Assembly: GCA_028709465.1 (NCBI GenBank)
Contig: JAQVWY010000011.1
Location: forward strand, 1-53,886
DNA length: 53,886 nt
Direction: 5' to 3'
From: Tissierellia bacterium
Lineage (GTDB): Bacteria; Bacillota; Clostridia; Tissierellales; Sedimentibacteraceae
Shown here in pieces: positions 17,605 to 27,948 of the stretch (its first letter is position 1; each line of letters opens with the position of its first letter). The notes below the pieces were generated by a model. That model ran no database searches, had not been told where the DNA came from, and worked only from the letters and a program-made list of their open reading frames with translations. Made by a program: the position numbers and the translations under genes.

Positions 17605-18861
17605 TGATGCATTTTCTTCTTTATTAGCTAATGTTTTTTTTGTTAAAACTAATTTCGGTTCACTATTATTAATAATTGTATCTTTAGTAATTACACACTT
17701 TTTAATATCATTTCTAGAAGGTATTTCATACATAACATCTGTCATGGTACTTTCAAGTATACCTCTAAGACCTCTTGCTCCAGTATTAACTTCTAATGCC
17801 TTTTTAGCAACTTCTTCTAATGCTTCGTTTTCTATTTCTAATTCAACATTATCCATTTTAAACAACTCTTTATACTGTTTAACTAAAGCATTTTTAGGTT
17901 CTGTTAATATTGAAACTAAAGCTTCTTTATCTAATTTTTCCAGTGAAACTATAATTGGTAATCTTCCAATAAATTCAGGTATCAATCCAAATTTTAATAG
18001 ATCATTAGATTGAACTTGTTTAAGTAAAGCATCAATATCTTTATCAACATTATCTGAAATATCAGCACCAAATCCTATACTTTTTTTACCAATTCTTTTT
18101 TGAATTATTTTTTCTATACCATCAAAAGCACCGCCGAGAATAAATAAAATATTTGTTGTGTCTATCTGAATAAATTCTTGATGAGGATGCTTCCTTCCAC
18201 CTTGAGGTGGAACATTAGCAATTGTTCCTTCGAGAATTTTCAGCAGTGCTTGTTGTACACCTTCACCACTAACATCTCTTGTAATTGAAGGATTGTCAGA
18301 TCTACGAGATATTTTATCTATTTCATCGATGTAAATTATACCTTTTTCAGCTCTTTCTATTTCAAAATCAGCTGCTTGTAAAAGTTTTAATAAAATATTT
18401 TCTACATCTTCCCCAACATATCCTGCTTCAGTAAGTGATGTTGCATCAGCAATTGCAAATGGTACATTTAATAATTTAGCTAAAGTTTGTGCAAGATAAG
18501 TTTTACCACTACCAGTTGGTCCTAATAATAGTATGTTGCTTTTTTGAATGTCTACTCCATCACTTTTAGATTTGTAATTTATTCTTTTATAATGATTGTA
18601 TACGGCTACAGCTAATGCTTTTTTAGCTTCATCTTGCTTAATTACATATTCATCAAGTTTCTCTTTTATTTCCTTTGGCTTTGGAAGCTCAGAAAAATCA
18701 TAATCTTCATACATGTCAATGTCATCATCAACAATATTATGACATAAATCAATACATTCATCGCAAATATATACATCAGGACCTGCTATTAGTCTTCTAA
18801 CTTGTTCCTGGGATTTTCCACAAAAAGAGCACTTGATTTGCTTATCATTATTTTTAGCCAT
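17602..18861 (-). CDS. clpX: ATP-dependent Clp protease ATP-binding subunit ClpX
   Basis: 419 aa. AAA+ unfoldase that recognises tagged substrates and feeds them to ClpP. The N-terminal zinc-binding domain has C11, C14, C33 and C36. Walker A is GPTGSGKT (about 117), Walker [10 protein letters not shown]; the pore loop (GYVGED) and the ClpP-binding loop (IGFGAD) are visible. Gene order tig-clpP-clpX-lon-engB is the classic protein quality-control cluster. It starts 19 bases after clpP, with AAGGAG as SD. Confidence 0.98.
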   Translation of the reverse strand: MAKNNDKQIKCSFCGKSQEQVRRLIAGPDVYICDECIDLCHNIVDDDIDMYEDYDFSELPKPKEIKEKLDEYVIKQDEAKKALAVAVYNHYKRINYKSKSDGVDIQKSNILLLGPTGSGKTYLAQTLAKLLNVPFAIADATSLTEAGYVGEDVENILLKLLQAADFEIERAEKGIIYIDEIDKISRRSDNPSITRDVSGEGVQQALLKILEGTIANVPPQGGRKHPHQEFIQIDTTNILFILGGAFDGIEKIIQKRIGKKSIGFGADISDNVDKDIDALLKQVQSNDLLKFGLIPEFIGRLPIIVSLEKLDKEALVSILTEPKNALVKQYKELFKMDNVELEIENEALEEVAKKALEVNTGARGLRGILESTMTDVMYEIPSRNDIKKCVITKDTIINNSEPKLVLTKKTLANKEENAS

Positions 18862-18880
18862 TACAACACTCCTTTAATTC

Positions 18881-19465
18881 TTATTTTCTTTTTTCAATAA
18901 TATCATCAATTATACCATATGCTTTAGCTTCCTGCGATGTCATAAAATTATCCCTATCAGTATCTTTTTCAACTTTGTTTAATGGTTGACCAGTTCTTTC
19001 ACTAATAATATTATTTAAATTTTCTCTTATTTTTATAATTCTGTCAGCATGTATTTTAATATCTGATGCTTGACCTTTCATTCCACCAAGTGGTTGATGT
19101 ATCATTATTTCAGAACTTGGAAGCGCAAACCTTTTGCCTTTTGCTCCTGATAATAGCAAAAATGCTCCCATACTTGCTGCCATTCCAACACATATTGTTG
19201 AAACATCAGGTTTAATATATTGCATAGTATCATATATTGCCATTCCTGCAGTTATAGACCCTCCAGGGCTATTTATATATAATTGTATATCCTTATCTGG
19301 ATCTTCAGATTCCAAAAATAACAACTGTGCAACTATAACACTTGCAGTTGCATCATTAACTTCATCACTTAATATTATTATTCTATCTTTTAGTAATCTA
19401 GAATATATATCATAAGATCTTTCGCCTCTACCAGTTTGTTCTACTACATAAGGTATCAATGCCAT
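18881..19465 (-). CDS. clpP: ATP-dependent Clp protease proteolytic subunit ClpP
   Basis: 194 aa. Serine peptidase that forms a tetradecameric chamber capped by ClpX or other Clp ATPases. The catalytic triad is Ser98 (GMAASMGAF), His123 (IMIHQPLGG) and Asp172 (DTDRDNF). The N-terminal [18 protein letters not shown] is typical, including the short propeptide. SD AGGAGG with ATG. It lies 65 bases downstream of tig. No CIRCE or CtsR-type operator was seen in this gap. Confidence 0.98.
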   Translation of the reverse strand: MALIPYVVEQTGRGERSYDIYSRLLKDRIIILSDEVNDATASVIVAQLLFLESEDPDKDIQLYINSPGGSITAGMAIYDTMQYIKPDVSTICVGMAASMGAFLLLSGAKGKRFALPSSEIMIHQPLGGMKGQASDIKIHADRIIKIRENLNNIISERTGQPLNKVEKDTDRDNFMTSQEAKAYGIIDDIIEKRK

Positions 19466-19530
19466 AACAATTCCTCCTATTTATTATTTATAAATATATT
19501 TTATCCTATTATCTTAATATAGTCTTAATT

Positions 19531-20913
19531 TTATTCGGGTTTTACATCTTCTTGTTCTATTTTTTCTTCTTCAGTCACTTCTTCAGTCACTTCTTCAGAC
19601 ACTTCTTCTTCTACTTTATCTGCAAGAATAGCATTTTCTACTAGCATTTCTATTGCTTTATTTTTCTGAATTGTTTCTTGTATATAATTTTTACTAGACT
19701 CTAATATACTCTTTTTAAAATTTTCTTTTTTATCTTCTTCAACATTATATGAAGCAACTAATTTTTCAGCTTCATCATTTAGTTCTTCTTCAGTAGCTTC
19801 TATTTTTTCTTTTTCTATAATAGCTTTAAGTACTAAATCAGCCTTTACATTAAATTCTGCCTGTTCTCTTGCACTTTGCTTATATTGTTCAACAAATGAT
19901 TTAATTAAATCTTCAACTTCCTTACCAGCAAATCCTTGATTACGGAATTGTTGTTCGTAATTTCTTGCTAAATATTCTATTTCTCTATCAATTAAAACCT
20001 CTGGGATTTCTACATTAGCATTCTTAACTACTTTTGTGATAATATTATTGTCATTAGTTATTTTAGCACTATCAATAGCCTTTTGTTCAAGAGATTTTCT
20101 TGTATCAGCTTTTAATTCTTCTAATGTATCAAATTCACTTACATCTTTAGCAAATTCATCATCAATTTCAGGAAGTTCTTTTGCTTTAATTTCATGAATT
20201 TTAACTTTAAATATAGCTTCCTTGCCTTTTAAATTTTCAGCATGATATTCTTCTGGGAAAGTTACATTTATTTCAACTTCTTCATCTTTATTTTTTCCAA
20301 CTAATTGTTCTTCAAAGCCTGGAATAAAAGAATTAGAACCAATTTCTAATGCTTGGTTTTCTGCTGTTCCACCTTCAAATTGTTCTTCTCCTACAAATCC
20401 TGCATAATCAATAGTCAACGTATCTCCATTTTGTACTGGTCTATCTGTAACTTCAATTATTCTTGCATTTTGTTCTTGAATTCTTTCTAATTCCTTTTGT
20501 ACATCATCATCTGTTACCTTAATTTCAAATCTTTCCACTTCAACGCCTTTGTATTCTCCTAATTCAACTTCAGGCATTACCTGTACATCTGCTGACATAA
20601 CTATATCTTCGCCCTCTTCAAATTTTACAATACTTAATTTTGGGCTATCTATTACATCAAGATTATTTTCCTTCACTGCTATTGGATATGCTTCATTCAC
20701 TGCAATATCTAAGGCATCTTCATTAAATATTCCCTTTCCATATTTTCTTTCAATAATATGCTTTGGCGCTTTACCTTTTCTAAATCCTTGTACAGCTATT
20801 TTATCTTTTAATTTTAAATACGCCTCATTTACAGCCTTTTCAAAATTTTCTTTAGAAATTGTAAATTCAAGTGTAACTATATTTTTTTCCTTTTTTATAA
20901 TCGTAGAACCCAT
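19531..20913 (-). CDS. tig: Trigger factor
   Basis: 460 aa. Ribosome-bound chaperone and prolyl isomerase at the exit tunnel. The N-terminal ribosome-binding domain has the signature near FRKGKAPKHIIERKYG (GFRxGKxP, residues about 42-56). The FKBP domain is at about 150-250 (NGDTLTIDYAGFVG ... FIPGFEEQLVG), followed by the helical C-terminal chaperone arms. The last 30 residues are very acidic with EEVTEEV repeats, which is a longer tail than in Bacillus. SD AGGAGG. Confidence 0.97.
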   Translation of the reverse strand: MGSTIIKKEKNIVTLEFTISKENFEKAVNEAYLKLKDKIAVQGFRKGKAPKHIIERKYGKGIFNEDALDIAVNEAYPIAVKENNLDVIDSPKLSIVKFEEGEDIVMSADVQVMPEVELGEYKGVEVERFEIKVTDDDVQKELERIQEQNARIIEVTDRPVQNGDTLTIDYAGFVGEEQFEGGTAENQALEIGSNSFIPGFEEQLVGKNKDEEVEINVTFPEEYHAENLKGKEAIFKVKIHEIKAKELPEIDDEFAKDVSEFDTLEELKADTRKSLEQKAIDSAKITNDNNIITKVVKNANVEIPEVLIDREIEYLARNYEQQFRNQGFAGKEVEDLIKSFVEQYKQSAREQAEFNVKADLVLKAIIEKEKIEATEEELNDEAEKLVASYNVEEDKKENFKKSILESSKNYIQETIQKNKAIEMLVENAILADKVEEEVSEEVTEEVTEEEKIEQEDVKPE

Positions 20914-20994
20914 TTTTTCCTCCTATAGTTCATAACTAGTTTATGTATGTTAGTCAAATTGTTTCTTTTATATAGACGCGTAATTAACCATTTT

Positions 20995-21022
20995 ATTATA
21001 TCATAATGATTTTGAAAATCAA
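20995..21022 (-). promoter_or_regulatory. Predicted sigma-A promoter of the tig-clpP-clpX operon
   Basis: Minus strand TTGATT, 16-base spacer, TATAAT, about 80 bases before the tig start. Good consensus and position; prediction only. Confidence 0.55.
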
Positions 21023-21079
21023 TCTTTAATTCCAAATTTCTGTATAAATTCTGTATTTTTTTATAAATCTCCTTTAAAA

Positions 21080-21652
21080 TCAAACTTTATACTCATAAAT
21101 CGAACAATTCATAATCATATTTTCATTATTTACAAGGAATTTCTTCCTATTTTTTAAATATACCATACCTGCCTTCTCCATAACTCTTCCTGATGCTATA
21201 TTTCTAACATCATAAATAGCATGGATTTTCTGAAAACCTACTTCTTTAACTAAATAGTCTAAAACTCTAATTAAAACTTCTGTAGCTATACCATTATTCC
21301 AATACTTACTAGCGATAGTATACCCTATTTCACAATATCTACTTCTATTTTTAATATTTGAAACAGATATTGAACCTATTACTTCTTTTGTTTCCTTATT
21401 AGTGATAGCCCAATTATAATAGTTAAGTTTATCATAATTCTTTATCCATTCCATTAGATACTCTTTAGTTTCTTTTATGCTTGAATGAACATTCCATGCA
21501 TTATAACGGGCAGCTTCTTTACAGCTAGCCCAATTATCAAATATATAATTAACATCATTATCTTCAAATTTTCTAAGTAAAAATCTATTTGTATATAAAT
21601 TTATCGTACCTTTATGATTTATATGATTTTTATTTATTATAAAAAACGCCAT
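21080..21652 (-). CDS. GNAT family N-acetyltransferase (RimJ/RimL-like)
   Basis: 190 aa. Begins with a typical TNRFLLRKFEDNDV strand, then the GNAT core: IGSISVSNIKNRSRYCEIGYTIASKYWNNGIATEV holds the acetyl-CoA pyrophosphate loop (xxxxGIA), and the end AIYDVRNIASGRVMEKAGM is the conserved substrate-side motif of RimJ/L-type enzymes. These acetylate protein N-termini or small molecules; the target here is unknown. SD GGAGAAATTTA with ATG. Standing alone between tig and a divergent TIM-barrel gene. Confidence 0.85.
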   Translation of the reverse strand: MAFFIINKNHINHKGTINLYTNRFLLRKFEDNDVNYIFDNWASCKEAARYNAWNVHSSIKETKEYLMEWIKNYDKLNYYNWAITNKETKEVIGSISVSNIKNRSRYCEIGYTIASKYWNNGIATEVLIRVLDYLVKEVGFQKIHAIYDVRNIASGRVMEKAGMVYLKNRKKFLVNNENMIMNCSIYEYKV

Positions 21653-21856
21653 TAAATTTCTCCGCTATTTGTAAAAAATTATCTATAATCTTTAATCTTT
21701 AATCTATATTTATATTATACTATTTTTAGATAAATTTGCATAGAATTTTTACATAATTATTAATGTAATTTTAATAAATCTATTATATAATTACTTTATC
21801 TTTTAAGAAAATTTTTATATGACAAAATATGTAAAAGATAAAACAGGAGGTAATCT

Positions 21857-22573
21857 ATGTATAAAGATAATTATTCTGTAGATGTTATGAATAATATGGA
21901 AAAAAAAGACAAGAAATTTATACCAACTATTGATTCTGTATTAAAAAGAAAGCCTATTCAAATGCCAAAGGAAATATACAATGCTAGCGGTATAAATATT
22001 TTTAATAAGAGAATAAAATCTTTAATTTTTTCAACTGACTTAGCTATAATTAAAAATAACAATGCAGATGGTGTAATTGCGGTATATCCTTTTACTCCTC
22101 AAATAGTTATTAATCAAGCAATAATAGAGGTATCTCCTACGCCAGTTTTCTGCGGTGTTGGCGGCGGTATCACTACAGGACAAAGGTCTATTGATATTGC
22201 TATAAACGCAGAATTATATGGAGCATATGGAGTTGTAATGAATGCACCGACTCCTAATGACCTTATAGCAGAAATGAGAGAAAAAATCGATATTCCAATT
22301 ATTATTACAATAGTGTCAGAAAAAGAAGATTTTGAATCAAGAATAAAAGCAGGGGTTTCAATTTTCAATGTATCGGGAGGGGATAAAACTGCCGAAATTG
22401 TAAAGGAAATAAGGGGTAGGCATCCACAGTTCCCAATAATTGCAACTGGCGGACCTACTTCAGAAGACATTCTTAAAACTATTAATGCTGGAGCTAATAC
22501 TATAACAATTACGCCTCCAACAACTGGAGAGTTATTTTCAGCGATAATGGACAACTATAGAGCAAAAATGTAA
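21857..22573 (+). CDS. TIM-barrel protein of unknown function with phosphate-binding C-terminus
   Basis: 238 aa with a perfect AGGAGG SD. The sequence alternates helix and strand as in a (beta/alpha)8 barrel: ADGVIAVYPFTPQ, FCGVGGGITTGQRS, GAYGVVMNAPTP, IPIIITIVS, VSIFNVSGGDKT, FPIIATGGPTSEDI and AGANTITITPP. The last three are typical of flavin- or phosphate-binding barrels (ThiG, NanE, IGPS-like). Clostridial homologues are usually called 'hydrolase' without proof. No catalytic residue set can be named. It is one of few plus-strand genes and is followed by a long hairpin repeat. Confidence 0.7.
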   Translation: MYKDNYSVDVMNNMEKKDKKFIPTIDSVLKRKPIQMPKEIYNASGINIFNKRIKSLIFSTDLAIIKNNNADGVIAVYPFTPQIVINQAIIEVSPTPVFCGVGGGITTGQRSIDIAINAELYGAYGVVMNAPTPNDLIAEMREKIDIPIIITIVSEKEDFESRIKAGVSIFNVSGGDKTAEIVKEIRGRHPQFPIIATGGPTSEDILKTINAGANTITITPPTTGELFSAIMDNYRAKM

Positions 22574-22595
22574 ATAAATGAAAAGAATGCACGAC

Positions 22596-22662
22596 TTGTC
22601 ATCTGAACTGTAGGTGAAGAATCTCCCCTAATGGGATCCTTCACTTACGTTCAGGATAACAA
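22596..22662. repeat. Dispersed inverted repeat of the TGTCATTCTGAAC type, copy 1
   Basis: About 67 bases folding back on themselves: TGTCATCTGAACTGTAGG ... with GGATCCTTCACTTACG / TTCAGGATAACA on the other arm, and a 5-base loop near CTAAT. It lies between convergent genes and may act as a terminator. A second member is at 37186-37258. Confidence 0.7.
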
Positions 22663-22667
22663 ATTAA

Positions 22668-23111
22668 TTACATCTTTCTAAGTACTTCTCTGTTTTCTTC
22701 TATTATATTATTTATATCTCGAATTTTATCCTGCAATTTTGATAGTATTTCATCACTGTAATTGTATGCTCCCTCTTTCATTGCATTAGCCTTAGCATCA
22801 GCTTCTTGCAACAACGCATTGGCATTTTGTTTAGCAAGGCGAGTTATTTCACTTTCTTCAATAAGTATTCTTTGCTGTTCTTTAACCTTTTGTATTAATT
22901 CTTCAGCTTCATTTTGAGCTTCAGTCAATATTCTTTGTCTTTCTTTAGCCACCCATGATGCCCTATTAATTTCATCAGGTAGCTTTAATCTAATATCATT
23001 TATTACCTCTAATATTTCTTCTTTATCAATCATAATTTTATTAGACAGCGGTAGTTTTGAAGCATCTTCAATAATATCTTCAATTTTTTCCAAAAGATTT
23101 AACACATCCAT
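22668..23111 (-). CDS. Conserved coiled-coil protein next to coaD
   Basis: 147 aa, highly charged and almost entirely helical, with heptad-like Glu/Lys/Ala runs (about residues 45-140) such as AQNEAEELIQKVKEQQ. Resembles ATP synthase b/H-subunit-like or DivIVA-like coiled coils by composition, which explains database names such as 'ATPase', but there is no nucleotide-binding motif. It overlaps nothing and starts one base after coaD, so the two are in one operon (rsmD-coaD-this gene), as in many Clostridia. No function can be given. Confidence 0.75.
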   Translation of the reverse strand: MDVLNLLEKIEDIIEDASKLPLSNKIMIDKEEILEVINDIRLKLPDEINRASWVAKERQRILTEAQNEAEELIQKVKEQQRILIEESEITRLAKQNANALLQEADAKANAMKEGAYNYSDEILSKLQDKIRDINNIIEENREVLRKM

Positions 23112-23112
23112 T

Positions 23113-23592
23113 TTACAACCTCCCTAGTTTCTTTAGAATAGCTTGTTCAACATTTTTCGGAACTAAATCACTAAATTCTCCACCAAATTCAGCAACTTCT
23201 TTTACTATGCTTGAGCTTATAAATGAGTATTCCGGAGATGCAACTAAAAAAAACGTTTCTAGTTCATTATACAAATGCCTGTTAATTGAGGAAACACTCA
23301 ATTCATATTCATAATCTGATACAGCTCTAAGACCTCTTACAATCATATTTATATTATTATCTCTACAATATTTTACAACCATTCCTTCAGTCATGTCAAC
23401 TGTAACATTGCTTAAATCCTTAACTGCTTCTTTGACCATTTCATACCTTTCTTTTCCGGAAAACCAATGATTTTTAGATTTATTGAAAAAAACAGTAACA
23501 ACAACTTCATCAAATTTTTTAGCACATCTTTTTATTAAATCAAGATGTCCGCAAGTTATAGGATCAAAGCTTCCCGTATACAATACTTTCAT
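23113..23592 (-). CDS. coaD: Phosphopantetheine adenylyltransferase
   Basis: 159 aa, normal length. Transfers AMP from ATP to 4'-phosphopantetheine, the fourth step of coenzyme A synthesis. Nucleotidyltransferase motifs: YTGSFDPITCGHLDLI (T/HxGH) near the start, VRGLRAVSDYEYE in the middle and the ISSSIVKEVA loop at the end. Directly follows rsmD with a 1-base gap, the usual rsmD-coaD pairing. No anomaly. Confidence 0.96.
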   Translation of the reverse strand: MKVLYTGSFDPITCGHLDLIKRCAKKFDEVVVTVFFNKSKNHWFSGKERYEMVKEAVKDLSNVTVDMTEGMVVKYCRDNNINMIVRGLRAVSDYEYELSVSSINRHLYNELETFFLVASPEYSFISSSIVKEVAEFGGEFSDLVPKNVEQAILKKLGRL

Positions 23593-23593
23593 T

Positions 23594-24154
23594 TTAGTCC
23601 TCCAAAAGCTCTATTAAACTTATTCGTGTCCTACCATATACTTTTTCTTTATATTTTAACACTTTACTATCTATATTATCAATAACATTTTCAGATTTAT
23701 CACTTTCTATTATTAATAATCCATTTTCTGCTAGTAAATTGTATGTTAACACTAAGTCAGCAATTTTTCCACTGCATTTTAAATCATAAGGAGGATCAGC
23801 AAAAATATAATTAAATTTCAAATTCATATTAGAAAGATTTACTAAAGCCTTACAATAATCACTTTGAATTATTTTAGCTTTTTCGCTAAATTTACATAAT
23901 TCAAGATTTTTTTTAACAAAAGATAAACTTTTTGTTGATGCATCAACAAAATAACAATACTTCGCGCCTCTTGCTAAAAATTCAATCCCAACATTACCGC
24001 TGCCTGCAAACAAATCTAACACTAAAGATTTTTCATCTATGTATCCTATTATATTAAATAATGCTTCTTTAATTTTATCACTTGTTGGTCTTACATCTAT
24101 ACCTTCTGGAGCATATAGTTTTTTCCCCTTGTTTATACCTGACACGATTCTCAC
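23594..24154 (-). CDS. rsmD: 16S rRNA (guanine966-N2)-methyltransferase RsmD
   Basis: 186 aa with a GTG start. SAM-dependent methyltransferase that modifies G966 of 16S rRNA. Family start RIVSGINKGKKLYAPEG and VRPTSDKIKEALFNI; SAM-binding LDLFAGSGNVGIEFLARGA; catalytic FADPPYDL. A GTG start is used, with AAGG upstream. 19 bases after recG. Confidence 0.95.
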   Translation of the reverse strand: MRIVSGINKGKKLYAPEGIDVRPTSDKIKEALFNIIGYIDEKSLVLDLFAGSGNVGIEFLARGAKYCYFVDASTKSLSFVKKNLELCKFSEKAKIIQSDYCKALVNLSNMNLKFNYIFADPPYDLKCSGKIADLVLTYNLLAENGLLIIESDKSENVIDNIDSKVLKYKEKVYGRTRISLIELLED

Positions 24155-24173
24155 TTATATCACAACCTTATTT

Positions 24174-26228
24174 CTAGTTAAATACTATATTTTCATCTTT
24201 GAATAAATTTATTATTTCAAATTTTAAATTATTATATTCACTGCCTTGAAGATTTGGATTTTCAGAGATAATTTTTTTTGATAACAATTGTACTTCCTGA
24301 ACTACATTTACGTCATTAACTAGATTTTGCATTTCAATTTTAGAAAGTCCGTGTTGAGCTGTGCCAAAAAAATCCCCTGGCCCACGTATTTTTAAATCCT
24401 CTTCAGCAATTTCAAAACCATTATTAGAAACCTTAAGAATATTCATTCTTTCCTTAGATTTTTTTGACTTGCTTTCATTTACTAAAATGCAATAGGATTG
24501 GTCCTTACCTCTTCCCACTCTTCCTCTAAGCTGATGAAGCTGAGCAAGTCCAAATCTTTCTGAATTAAGAACCATAATTACTACTGCATTTGGAACATTA
24601 ACACCAACTTCAATAACTGTAGTAGAAACAAGCACATCAATTTCACCTTTATAAAATCTTTCCATAATCTCTTCTTTTTCACTATTTTTCATTTTACCGT
24701 GTAAAAGTCCAAGATTGTAATTTGCAAAATAATTGTTGCTTAATTGTGCATATATTTCTGTAGCAGAATCAAGCTCCATATTTTCAGATTCTTCTACAAG
24801 AGGGGCTACAATATAAGCTTGATTTTTATTTTTTATTTTATCTTTAATAAAATCAAAAGCTTGTTCTTTTTGGTTTCCGTTAATTATACTTGTTTTAATA
24901 GTTTGTCTGCCTATAGGCATTTCATCTATGATAGAAATATCCAAATCTCCATATATCATAAGAGCTAAAGTTCTTGGTATTGGTGTTGCAGTCATTACGA
25001 GAACATCTGGATTTTTCCCTTTATTTGAAAGCATAGCTCTTTGTCTTACTCCAAATCTATGCTGCTCATCTGTAACAACTAGCCCTATATTTTTAAATAT
25101 CACATTATCTTCTATTAATGCATGGGTGCCAATTATTATGTCTATTTTTCCTAATTTTAAATCATTTAAAATTTCTTTTTTGTCACTTTCTTTAGTAGAA
25201 CCAGAAAGGAAACTTATTTTTATATTTAATTCTATTCTTTCAACATATTCCCTAATAGTATCATAATGCTGCTGAGCTAGTATTTCTGTTGGAGCCATCA
25301 TTGATGATTGGAATCCTGAACTAGCTGCAATAAGCATAGCATAAATTGCAACTATGGTTTTCCCAGAACCCACATCTCCTTGAACTAATCTGTTCATAGG
25401 TTTAGGCAAACTCATATCATCCTTAATTTCTTTAATAACTTTTATTTGAGCATTAGTTAATTCATAAGGAAGAAATTCAAGTAACTTTTCAGCATATGTA
25501 TAATTTTTGATTTCCATTCCTTGTAATTTAGTTTTTAGTTTTCCTTTAATTGCCATCAAGCCTAAATGCATTATCAATAATTTTTCAAAAGCAATTGTTT
25601 TTTTTGCTAAAGAATATTTTCTTCCATCTGATGGAAAATGCAAATATATTATTGAATTTTTTCTCGAAAGCAAATTATATTTATTTCTTATATCATTTGG
25701 AATTATATCTTCTATTTTCTTTGAATATTCAGTCAAAGCTGTTAGAACTAATTTTATTAATTCATTATTTGTCAAACCATAAGTCAGACCATATATCGGC
25801 ATGATTTTTCCAGCTTTATAATCTTTACTAATATTCTCAATATCTGGGTTAGTCATTTCAAATTTTCCAGCATATGCCTTTACATTTCCAAAAACATAAT
25901 ACCACTCATTTTGTTTGAGCTTATTCATTAAATAATTTTGATTAAAGAATGACAATGTAATAAAACCTGTCTCATCTTTGCCTACAAACTTAATTAATGT
26001 CATGTTTTTTTTAATATAGCTTTTTTTAGGTGTATCATAAATTTTAATCTTTAATAATGATTTATCTCCACCATTTAATTCATTGATTTTTTTTAGTGTC
26101 CGTCTATCTTCGTATTTTACAGGAAAATAATTCAGAAGATCATTAATAGTAAATATTCCTAATTTATTTAGTTTTTTTGCTCTATTAGGTCCAACTCCTT
26201 TTAAATATTGCACATCAAAATTTAACAT
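24174..26228 (-). CDS. recG: ATP-dependent DNA helicase RecG
   Basis: 684 aa from the ATG at 26228 (MLNFDVQYLKGVGP), which matches the normal RecG start and length; a longer frame beginning 19 codons upstream lacks an SD and is rejected. RecG remodels stalled forks and branched DNA. The N-terminal wedge domain has an OB fold (about 60-150). Helicase motifs: Walker A QGDVGSGKT, VTDEQHRFGVRQR (DEQH box), TATPIPRTLAL, and motif VI QLHQLRGRVGRG. The typical tail GPGDFFGTAQHGL is present. Confidence 0.96.
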   Translation of the reverse strand: MLNFDVQYLKGVGPNRAKKLNKLGIFTINDLLNYFPVKYEDRRTLKKINELNGGDKSLLKIKIYDTPKKSYIKKNMTLIKFVGKDETGFITLSFFNQNYLMNKLKQNEWYYVFGNVKAYAGKFEMTNPDIENISKDYKAGKIMPIYGLTYGLTNNELIKLVLTALTEYSKKIEDIIPNDIRNKYNLLSRKNSIIYLHFPSDGRKYSLAKKTIAFEKLLIMHLGLMAIKGKLKTKLQGMEIKNYTYAEKLLEFLPYELTNAQIKVIKEIKDDMSLPKPMNRLVQGDVGSGKTIVAIYAMLIAASSGFQSSMMAPTEILAQQHYDTIREYVERIELNIKISFLSGSTKESDKKEILNDLKLGKIDIIIGTHALIEDNVIFKNIGLVVTDEQHRFGVRQRAMLSNKGKNPDVLVMTATPIPRTLALMIYGDLDISIIDEMPIGRQTIKTSIINGNQKEQAFDFIKDKIKNKNQAYIVAPLVEESENMELDSATEIYAQLSNNYFANYNLGLLHGKMKNSEKEEIMERFYKGEIDVLVSTTVIEVGVNVPNAVVIMVLNSERFGLAQLHQLRGRVGRGKDQSYCILVNESKSKKSKERMNILKVSNNGFEIAEEDLKIRGPGDFFGTAQHGLSKIEMQNLVNDVNVVQEVQLLSKKIISENPNLQGSEYNNLKFEIINLFKDENIVFN

Positions 26229-26312
26229 ATAATCAAACCCCACTAAAATTAGGAATGCAGAATTAATATATAATTCTGCACCCATAAAATAAAATAATAT
26301 TAATTTATTTTT

Positions 26313-27935
26313 TTATTCTACAGAAATTAAATAATAATATAATGGCTGTCCGCCATAAATTATTTCAACATCACATTCTTCTGCAACTTCTTCAATTCTG
26401 TTCTTCAAGTCTTCTACGATATTTTTTTCTACCTTGTCTCCATAGAATAAGGTAATCAAAAAACTATCTTCATCTACCATTTTTTTTATTAGTTCAATTG
26501 TTTGATCTTCAGTATTTTCTCCATGAGCAACAATATTACCATCGTATAAGGCAATTATTTCATCTTTTTTTATTTCCATATCATTAAATACAGTGTCTCT
26601 AACGGCATATGTAATCTGACCAGTTTTTACTTCTTTTAATGCTTCTGTCATAGAACTAAAGTTTTTATCAACATTATTTTCTTCTTTAAAGGCAAGCATT
26701 GCTGCAATTCCTTGAGGAATACTTTTACTAGGTATAACAAAAATATTCTTCTGTGAAATTTCCTTTGCCTGATTAGCAGCTAATATAATATTACTGTTGT
26801 TTGGCAAAACAAATATATTATCTGCATTTATTTTATTTACGGCATCTAATATATCTTCAGTGCTTGGATTCATGGTTTGACCACCAGATATAAATACATC
26901 TACATTTAAATCTTTAAATATTTTTTCTATACCCTCTCCCATTCCAACTGAAACAAAACCATATTGTTTTTTTTCAATATTTTTAGGAGTATGCCTTTTT
27001 AATCTTTCCCTAAATTGCTCTTTCATATTATCTATTTTAACTTTTATTAATTCACCATACTTTACAGCTATACTTAATATATGTCCTGGATTATTTGTAT
27101 GTATATGAATTTTAATCAGTCCATCATTTCCTACGCATACTATTGAATCACCTTTATCATAAATTTTACTCAAAAAATCTTCATGGCTGATAGTTGCATT
27201 TTTTATAAAAAATTCTGTACAATATGTAAAAATTATTTCATCTTCACTAGTAAAAGATTCGATTTCTAATTCCGTATCAACAACTTCAGTTTTTTCAGCT
27301 TTTTCCGCCTTAATTTCAACACCTTTTAAAGCAGCTAAAGCCCCTTCAAGCAAATAAATTAATCCTTTACCACCTGCGTCAACAACATCTGCCTGTTTTA
27401 AAACTTTAAGCATTTCAGGAGTTCGGGATAATGTACTTTTTGCTTGTATAGTTAAATCCTCCAAAAACAATGATACATCATCATATTCTTCATATGTAGA
27501 AATTGCCTTTTCAGCAGTCTCCCTCGCTACTGTCAATATTGTTCCTTCAACAGGTTTCATAACAGCCTTATATGCTGTATCAGATGCAGACTTAAATGAT
27601 TCTGCAATAGCTTTAGAATCAATTTTATTCACATTCTTTAAACCTTTAGACAAACCTCTAAACAATTGTGATAATATTACACCTGAATTTCCCCTAGCTC
27701 CCATTAACGAACCATTTGCAACTGCTTCAGCAATTTTTTCAATAGTAATTTCTTTTAAATTATCTATTTCCTTAATAGCTGATTGAACTGTTAAATTCAT
27801 ATTAGTGCCAGTATCTCCATCTGGAACAGGAAAAACATTTAATGAATCAACTAATGCCTTATTATTCTCTAAGTTAATAGCTGCACCCACTAACATTTTC
27901 TTAAACGTAATATTATCAATATATTTAATAACCAT
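26313..27935 (-). CDS. fakA: Fatty acid kinase catalytic subunit FakA (DAK2/DhaL-DegV type, YloV)
   Basis: 540 aa. The N-terminal DhaL kinase domain shows NVFPVPDGDTGTNMNLT (metal/ATP Asp residues) and GARGNSGVILSQLFRG; the C-terminal half is the DegV-like/FakA regulatory part (FVSVGMGEGIEKIF ... FISGGQTMNPSTEDIL). FakA phosphorylates fatty acids bound to a FakB protein and allows host or recycled fatty acids into phospholipid. No fakB is in the window. It is 13 bases downstream of the Asp23-like gene, the conserved yloU-yloV arrangement. Confidence 0.92.
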   Translation of the reverse strand: MVIKYIDNITFKKMLVGAAINLENNKALVDSLNVFPVPDGDTGTNMNLTVQSAIKEIDNLKEITIEKIAEAVANGSLMGARGNSGVILSQLFRGLSKGLKNVNKIDSKAIAESFKSASDTAYKAVMKPVEGTILTVARETAEKAISTYEEYDDVSLFLEDLTIQAKSTLSRTPEMLKVLKQADVVDAGGKGLIYLLEGALAALKGVEIKAEKAEKTEVVDTELEIESFTSEDEIIFTYCTEFFIKNATISHEDFLSKIYDKGDSIVCVGNDGLIKIHIHTNNPGHILSIAVKYGELIKVKIDNMKEQFRERLKRHTPKNIEKKQYGFVSVGMGEGIEKIFKDLNVDVFISGGQTMNPSTEDILDAVNKINADNIFVLPNNSNIILAANQAKEISQKNIFVIPSKSIPQGIAAMLAFKEENNVDKNFSSMTEALKEVKTGQITYAVRDTVFNDMEIKKDEIIALYDGNIVAHGENTEDQTIELIKKMVDEDSFLITLFYGDKVEKNIVEDLKNRIEEVAEECDVEIIYGGQPLYYYLISVE

Positions 27936-27948
27936 TATTGCCTCCTCA

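Noticed and set aside
20895..21083. 62-aa minus-strand open frame before tig
   Set aside because: Covers the tig promoter and SD and has no own SD or homology.
22114..22554. 146-aa minus-strand open frame opposite the TIM-barrel gene
   Set aside because: The plus-strand gene has a perfect SD and clear protein pattern; the reverse frame has neither.
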